From the NCBI GenBank assembly GCA_964429195.1, contig CAYSBC010000069.1, forward strand, positions 1-9,051: a stretch of 9,051 nucleotides of DNA, in the 5' to 3' direction. Below are positions 5,933-9,051 of the stretch, one piece after another. How positions within the stretch are numbered: position 1 is the stretch's first letter; every line of letters begins with the position of its first letter. A program made the translations under genes and the position numbers. The notes beneath the pieces were generated by a model. The model made no database searches. It saw only the letters and a program-made list of their open reading frames with translations, and had not been told where the DNA came from. Source of the DNA: JBBAFM01 sp041655415. GTDB taxonomy: Bacteria; Bacillota; Clostridia; Peptostreptococcales; JAAYPU01.

Positions 5933-7111
5933 TTATGAAAAAGCTTTTTCAACCCTATTTTTACCATATTTTTTAGCTAAATAAAGCGCTTTATCCGCAC
6001 GATAGTAGTAGTTCTCCGAACGATTGCTCTTGCTATCAAGCAGCAAGGCAACACCAAAGCTACACGTGATTTTAATTTGATTGAGCCCTACTATAAATGG
6101 TTTGTCAAGAATTAATCTTCTCAACTTTTCAGCAAATTGATATCCCTCATCCAAAGAAATTTGGCGCACAAGTATAATAAATTCTTCGCCCCCAAGCCTG
6201 GATACAACATCGGATTCACTTACATTGCATTTTAAAAAATTGGCAAACTGTATAAGTATAGTGTCACCTGTCGGATGGCCATATGTATCATTAATGTTTT
6301 TAAAGTCATCAATGTCTATAATGATAATAACAGATTCATGTCCGAGGTCTTGTATAGATGCAATTTCTTCTTTCACCACTTTATCAAATAAACGTCTGTT
6401 TGGTAAATCCGTTAGGGAATCATGATAGGCCATTCTCTGCAATTGCTCGTATTGAAGTTTAATTTGCCACTTCTGAATGATATTGGTGTAGTTATACCGC
6501 CAAAGCATAACACTAAGAAAAAAGCCTATTCCAACAGCGGTAATTCCATTGACTCGATTTGAAAGCAACACATCCTGATTGGTTATGGTCAATTCTATTG
6601 CAAAATAGTAACAGATATACGTAACCGCATACAACAGAAAGGAAATGAATGGTCTTATTAAGAAAACAGCTCCGATGATCATGCAAATTAATATAAAGGG
6701 TGTAATATTAGTCGTTATTAATTGATCAAAAGTGACTATGACAATACCGGAAGCCATAATAACAATGATAGCTAAATATTGCAGGAAGAGCATCCTTGTA
6801 TTAGCTTTTGTTCTATCTTTAAGCTTGCTCGTGATTAAAAAAAATCCTATCATAAAAATGAGCAACACAAAATGGGATAAAACTATTCCTTGGTGCCATA
6901 TGGTAAAGGTAGTACCACTTTTATAGACTGGAAAAATAAAGAACACAATATTGATGATACGTAATGGAATAGCAATAATCGCTAAATAATAGAGCCTTCG
7001 GATATTGGTAAGTAAACATTCACCTAAGACACTATTGTTATCACGAAATGTTCTTATAATCTTATCTCTTATAGAGGACAAGGATAGGGTTTCATTCTGA
7101 GGATTTTTCAT
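5933..7111 (-). CDS. Membrane-bound GGDEF diguanylate cyclase
   Basis: Predicted to make cyclic di-GMP from two GTP at the inner face of the membrane. 392 residues. After about 38 cytoplasmic residues, roughly six membrane segments fall near 39-60, 75-94, 108-126, 136-152, 155-174 and 188-205; I cannot assign this sensor region to a named MASE family. The GGDEF domain spans about 228-390: AYHDSLTDLPNRR (228-240), IDIDDFKNINDTYGHPTGD (265-283) with the metal-binding Asp266, and the active signature RLGGEEF (305-311). The product-inhibition site (RxxD, five residues before GGEEF) reads SESD (298-301), so Arg is lost and feedback inhibition is probably absent. No EAL or HD-GYP domain is fused. 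GAGGTGGC supports the ATG at 7111. The gene begins 23 bases after a 54-residue membrane peptide gene and probably shares its promoter. Confidence 0.94.
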   Translation of the reverse strand: MKNPQNETLSLSSIRDKIIRTFRDNNSVLGECLLTNIRRLYYLAIIAIPLRIINIVFFIFPVYKSGTTFTIWHQGIVLSHFVLLIFMIGFFLITSKLKDRTKANTRMLFLQYLAIIVIMASGIVIVTFDQLITTNITPFILICMIIGAVFLIRPFISFLLYAVTYICYYFAIELTITNQDVLLSNRVNGITAVGIGFFLSVMLWRYNYTNIIQKWQIKLQYEQLQRMAYHDSLTDLPNRRLFDKVVKEEIASIQDLGHESVIIIIDIDDFKNINDTYGHPTGDTILIQFANFLKCNVSESDVVSRLGGEEFIILVRQISLDEGYQFAEKLRRLILDKPFIVGLNQIKITCSFGVALLLDSKSNRSENYYYRADKALYLAKKYGKNRVEKAFS

Positions 7112-7134
7112 TCTCTCGCCACCTCATTACCTGC

Positions 7135-7299
7135 TTACTGCTTACGTGATTTCTTCATAACAAAAAATATGACCCCTATTATGAGCAAGACTAATATTAT
7201 CTGTATAATAGCCAATCCTAGGCTTCCACTTATAAAGATGGATGTGGGCCCATCTGCTCCACCAATGATACCGATTGAATTTGAAGTATTTCGATGCAT
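7135..7299 (-). CDS. 54-residue membrane peptide with the GGADGPT motif of Na+-pumping decarboxylase beta subunits
   Basis: A small gene of 54 codons plus stop. Residues 8-25 read SIGIIGGADGPTSIFISG, an almost exact copy of the signature in the beta subunits of oxaloacetate, glutaconyl-CoA and methylmalonyl-CoA decarboxylases (OadB/GcdB/MmdB), where the Asp takes part in Na+ transport. Those proteins have about 370-430 residues and many membrane helices; here the motif is followed by only one hydrophobic helix (about 27-48) and a basic tail, KKSRKQ. It is unlikely to be a random frame: AAGGAGG (7313-7307) lies seven bases before the ATG, an extended -10 promoter lies further upstream, and the diguanylate cyclase gene starts 23 bases after the stop. 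From memory, short proteins with this motif recur in Clostridia and are automatically named as decarboxylase subunits; I know of no tested function. It could also be a decayed fragment, though its signals are intact. Confidence 0.85.
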   Translation of the reverse strand: MHRNTSNSIGIIGGADGPTSIFISGSLGLAIIQIILVLLIIGVIFFVMKKSRKQ

Positions 7300-7306
7300 T
7301 GAATTT

Positions 7307-7313
7307 CCTCCTT
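7307..7313 (-). promoter_or_regulatory. Ribosome binding site of the GGADGPT micro-peptide
   Basis: AAGGAGG with seven bases to the ATG at 7299. This ideal signal is the main proof that the short frame is translated. Confidence 0.85.
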
Positions 7314-7339
7314 AGTGTTACCAATAATTCCTTAAGCCC

Positions 7340-7348
7340 ATTATACCA
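7340..7348 (-). promoter_or_regulatory. Extended -10 promoter of the micro-peptide/GGDEF operon
   Basis: TGGTATAAT on the - strand is a perfect TATAAT with the TGn extension, which can offset the lack of a good -35 (the matching position is GAGAGG). It directly follows the T run of the upstream terminator. Transcription would start near 7333, giving a leader of about 33 bases. Confidence 0.7.
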
Positions 7349-7378
7349 AAAAAAACAGAGAACCTCTCTATTTTTTTG
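7348..7378. terminator. Terminator after the YobA-like lipoprotein gene, symmetrical
   Basis: Core AGAGA (7357-7361) pairs with TCTCT (7365-7369), flanked by eight A on one side and seven T on the other. On the - strand the hairpin is followed by G and TTTTTTTT, a good intrinsic terminator for the lipoprotein gene whose stop is at 7386. The symmetry would also stop + strand transcripts. Confidence 0.75.
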
Positions 7379-7385
7379 TATTACC

Positions 7386-8162
7386 TTATGATATCGCTTC
7401 AGACCCAATAGTATAATTCCATCCCATCTTGGATTTTTTTGCAATGCAATTATTGTAAAAGAATGCTCCGAGGCCGCTTCGCCATTTTATTGCATTAAAA
7501 GTGAAACTATCCTGTGACATAGGCTCATCTAAAATGGTAAACAGCAGGCCCTTTTCAAAATATAAATTTTCTTTGTCAATATAGCCTTGTTCTGACAGTT
7601 CTTCATAGGTACCCGTAACGGTTTCCATGTTATATGCTCCGCCAATCATATGGATCAATGCTGCTTTTTCAGATTCTGTCAGATTAGAAATTTCCGTAAA
7701 ATCAAAAGCCAGAATGTTAATATTATTATTTAACCCTGGGTCTACTTTGTAAAGGTCATCTATGACTGTTCTATACAGTCCTGCTATATCATCGCCCTGA
7801 CTTTTTATAATGATCCCTTCGATATTGCCAAATTGCATAGGGAAACTTTCCAGAACCTCTCCTCCAAAGGCTACTTCTACCAGCATCCCTTTCTTAAGAG
7901 CTGTCCTACCGCCTATACGCCCATCTTCCAACATAACTTCAATTCCGCCACCGTTAATAGAGTAAATATCTGCCGGTCCTGCATCCTCTGTCATATTAGC
8001 CAACAAGATAGATGATTCCTTGATATCCATAATCTTAGCTAGCAATACTGCCTCAGCATCATAGGGGTGATTCTTCCCCTGAGGCGGCTCTTTTGCCTGT
8101 GAACAAGCCGCAAGAGTAAGCAACATAAGTAAGACTATAAAAAAGATAATATTTCTCTTCAT
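7386..8162 (-). CDS. Lipoprotein with a YobA/DUF3221-like domain, function unknown
   Basis: 258 residues from the chosen ATG at 8162; an in-frame ATG at 8249 would add 29 residues but puts the signal peptide inside and has no RBS, whereas GGGGAGG (8175-8169) is six bases from 8162. The signal MKRNIIFFIVLLMLLTLAAC ends in a lipobox with Cys20. Residues about 36-120 look like a small beta-barrel of the DUF3221/YobA kind: EAVLLAKIMDIKESSILLA and GMLVEVAFGGEVLESFPMQ, the last being the most diagnostic stretch. Residues about 148-258 form a second region (ILAFDFTEISNLTESEKAAL, GTYEELSEQGYID, IKWRSGLGAFFYNNC, WNYTIGSEAIS) that I have no name for but that reads as a conserved module. It acts outside the membrane; substrate and partners are unknown. 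It has its own terminator. DUF assignment is moderately sure, the lipoprotein call is firm. Confidence 0.82.
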   Translation of the reverse strand: MKRNIIFFIVLLMLLTLAACSQAKEPPQGKNHPYDAEAVLLAKIMDIKESSILLANMTEDAGPADIYSINGGGIEVMLEDGRIGGRTALKKGMLVEVAFGGEVLESFPMQFGNIEGIIIKSQGDDIAGLYRTVIDDLYKVDPGLNNNINILAFDFTEISNLTESEKAALIHMIGGAYNMETVTGTYEELSEQGYIDKENLYFEKGLLFTILDEPMSQDSFTFNAIKWRSGLGAFFYNNCIAKKSKMGWNYTIGSEAIS

Positions 8163-8168
8163 TGAAAT

Positions 8169-8175
8169 CCTCCCC
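8169..8175 (-). promoter_or_regulatory. Ribosome binding site that decides the YobA-like lipoprotein start
   Basis: GGGGAGG lies six bases before ATG 8162, which opens a clean lipoprotein signal peptide. The upstream in-frame ATG at 8249 lies within an inverted repeat and lacks such a signal. Confidence 0.8.
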
Positions 8176-8197
8176 TCATTCGAGTTTTCTTTTGTTA

Positions 8198-8255
8198 GAC
8201 TCATAAGCGGTAGAAATCTACAAATCAAAGATTTGTGATTTCCTCGCATAAGTTC
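8198..8255. repeat. Long imperfect inverted repeat upstream of the YobA-like lipoprotein gene
   Basis: Two arms of 26-29 bases centre on AAA at 8227-8229. The inner core ACAAATC/GATTTGT (8220-8226, 8230-8236) is perfect, GAAATC/GATTTC (8213-8218, 8237-8242) continues after one bulged base, and the outer GACTCATAAGCGG resembles the complement of CGCATAAGTTC. It lies 20-odd bases before the lipoprotein RBS and would form a hairpin in that mRNA leader. It may be a decayed mobile palindromic repeat or a regulatory leader. Confidence 0.6.
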
Positions 8256-8284
8256 GCCATCAATTTGTAAAAATTGGGCGAGCT
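8251..8284. repeat. Second hairpin overlapping the long inverted repeat
   Basis: AGTTCGCC (8251-8258) pairs with GGCGAGCT (8277-8284, one wobble) and CAATTT (8261-8266) with AAATTG (8271-8276) around GTAA, with a two-base bulge. Its left arm shares bases 8251-8255 with the outer end of the neighbouring inverted repeat, so the outer parts of the two folds exclude each other. No T run follows on either strand, so it is not a standard terminator of the DUF6198 gene. Confidence 0.6.
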
Positions 8285-8325
8285 GATATATGAATAAAAG
8301 GTTTCATTATATATGTTATTATGTG

Positions 8326-8976
8326 TTATTCCTTAGGCTTATCAAAGGCTATTTTTTTGAGGAATGGAGAAAAAGGTTTTGAAATGATGGTCATCATTTT
8401 CCCTGTCAAAAGAGCTGAAAGGATTGTGCCCTCACGTATAATTGAAATATTGCCTACAAACAACAAGGATATAATGATGGCTACAATGACTGAAATGAAG
8501 TCAAACATGATCTTGACCTTACCAAAATCAGCTTTAGTTTTTTCACTGATGGCAAGTACGAGTCCATCCGGTGCATTCGATACAATATCCATTTCAAGAA
8601 ACATGATAACCCCTATGGAAGTCATCACAATGCTTAAAAGGATCAATAATAACTGCATAAGATAGCTATTCGCTTCAATACCCTGCAATAATCCAGCTGT
8701 AAGATTGACAAAATAGCCAAAGGGAATGCTAAACAATAATTGCATGAAATTCTTTAACCTGGATTCTCTGCGAAAGATGGTCGCCTGCAGTAAAACATAA
8801 AAAGCATAAACACCAATTGTCGCTGTTCCAAGACTTATATCTATCGATTTGCTTATAGCTAAGGGAATAGATGAAACGGGTGATACTCCAAGATTAGATG
8901 TAATTGCCAGATTTATGCCTATTGCAAGGAGGAACAAACCTGCAAGATAAATAATAAAACGTAATGTGTATTTCAA
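8326..8976 (-). CDS. DUF6198/YitT-YczE-like integral membrane protein
   Basis: A 216-residue multi-pass membrane protein of the YitT/YczE-like group, DUF6198 as I know it. Recognisable stretches: FLLAIGINLAITSNLGVSPVSS (about 15-36) with the typical LGxSPxSS loop, LGTATIGVYAFYVLLQ, MDIVSNAPDGLVLAISEKTK, FGKVKIMFDFISVIVA and IREGTILSALLTGKM. About five to six hydrophobic segments are visible, followed by a basic tail. Function and substrate are unknown; a transporter-like role is often assumed but not shown. The frame opens at TTG 8994, but no RBS precedes it; AGAGGA (8991-8986) is placed for TTG 8976, which gives MKYTLRFIIY and fits family members, so that start is preferred. Its own promoter lies at 9014-9043. 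No terminator follows before the leader of the next gene, so read-through into the lipoprotein gene is possible. Confidence 0.88.
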   Translation of the reverse strand: MKYTLRFIIYLAGLFLLAIGINLAITSNLGVSPVSSIPLAISKSIDISLGTATIGVYAFYVLLQATIFRRESRLKNFMQLLFSIPFGYFVNLTAGLLQGIEANSYLMQLLLILLSIVMTSIGVIMFLEMDIVSNAPDGLVLAISEKTKADFGKVKIMFDFISVIVAIIISLLFVGNISIIREGTILSALLTGKMMTIISKPFSPFLKKIAFDKPKE

Positions 8977-8985
8977 AGTCGTAAT

Positions 8986-8991
8986 TCCTCT
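8986..8991 (-). promoter_or_regulatory. Ribosome binding site that decides the TTG start of the DUF6198 gene
   Basis: AGAGGA lies nine bases before TTG 8976. The earlier in-frame TTG at 8994 overlaps this site and is preceded only by AATAAAAAAGAC, so it is less likely. Confidence 0.6.
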
Positions 8992-9005
8992 CAAGTCTTT
9001 TTTAT

Positions 9006-9019
9006 TACAATTTATTGTA
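9006..9019. promoter_or_regulatory. 14-base palindrome over the -10 region of the DUF6198 promoter, possible operator
   Basis: TACAATTTATTGTA is a perfect inverted repeat (6-2-6) that contains the - strand -10 box TACAAT and reaches the predicted transcription start. A repressor site is possible, but AT-rich palindromes of this size also arise by chance. Confidence 0.35.
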
Positions 9020-9043
9020 TCATATTTCGGAAGACTGTGTCTA
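9014..9043 (-). promoter_or_regulatory. Promoter of the DUF6198 membrane protein gene
   Basis: On the - strand TAGACA (9043-9038, five of six matches to TTGACA), 18 bases, then TACAAT (9019-9014, five of six) preceded by TGA as an extended -10. Transcription would start near 9007, about 30 bases before the chosen TTG start. Confidence 0.7.
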
Positions 9044-9051
9044 TAATGATC

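Noticed and set aside
7142..7444. 100-codon open frame on the - strand
   Set aside because: It crosses the terminator at 7348-7378, overlaps the end of the lipoprotein gene and has no RBS or familiar motif. The real gene here is the 54-residue peptide in another frame.
8163..8249. N-terminal extension of the YobA-like lipoprotein from ATG 8249
   Set aside because: It would bury the signal peptide behind 29 residues, starts inside an inverted repeat and lacks an RBS, while 8162 has a strong one.
8306..8311. TATAAT on the - strand downstream of the DUF6198 gene as a promoter for the YobA-like lipoprotein
   Set aside because: No -35 match at 16-18 bases and no TGn extension; the region is AT-rich enough for chance hits.
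9006..9019. A third BlaI operator at TACAATTTATTGTA
   Set aside because: It contains TACA and TGTA but with six bases between them, whereas the two operators ahead of blaI have three; half-site spacing does not fit.

Overview
The window comes from a low-G+C Gram-positive bacterium, most likely a spore-forming member of the Clostridia (an Alkaliphilus-like or related anaerobe is a guess from gene content only). Support for this: AT-rich DNA, strong AGGAGG-type ribosome binding sites, TTG starts, a BlaI/M56 metalloprotease pair, lipoproteins with a Gram-positive look, a Gmad2-domain lipoprotein of a type seen in spore formers, and a DUF6198/YitT-like membrane protein. No rRNA, tRNA, CRISPR array, insertion sequence or phage gene was found.

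Layout. Left edge, + strand: the C-terminal part of a type I glutamine synthetase (2-772), then a DJ-1/PfpI family protein (840-1394), closed by a hairpin terminator at 1451-1478 that also faces the genes converging from the right. All other genes are on the - strand. Reading leftward from the right edge they are: a DUF6198/YitT-like integral membrane protein with its own promoter (8326-8976); a YobA/DUF3221-like lipoprotein (7386-8162), preceded by an unusual inverted-repeat region; a 54-residue membrane peptide with the GGADGPT signature of Na+-pumping decarboxylase beta subunits (7135-7299), immediately followed by a membrane-bound GGDEF diguanylate cyclase (5933-7111); a Gmad2 lipoprotein (5355-5798); a NagZ-type family 3 beta-N-acetylglucosaminidase lipoprotein (4021-5250); and a BlaI repressor plus an M56 (BlaR1/MecR1-like) membrane metalloprotease (3551-3904 and 1494-3548).

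How the genes may work together. The blaI/M56 pair is a self-contained sensor-repressor operon: a perfect TTGACA box with two BlaI-type dyads (3930-3948 and 3959-3977) over the promoter and start region predicts autorepression. The sensor half shows no penicillin-binding (SxxK) domain, so its signal need not be a beta-lactam. NagZ, which trims N-acetylglucosamine from wall fragments, lies just upstream but is separated by its own terminator. The micro-peptide and the diguanylate cyclase share a clear promoter (extended -10 TGGTATAAT) and are probably one transcript, which links an orphan Na+-decarboxylase-like motif to cyclic-di-GMP signalling. That small gene is the most novel-looking item here.
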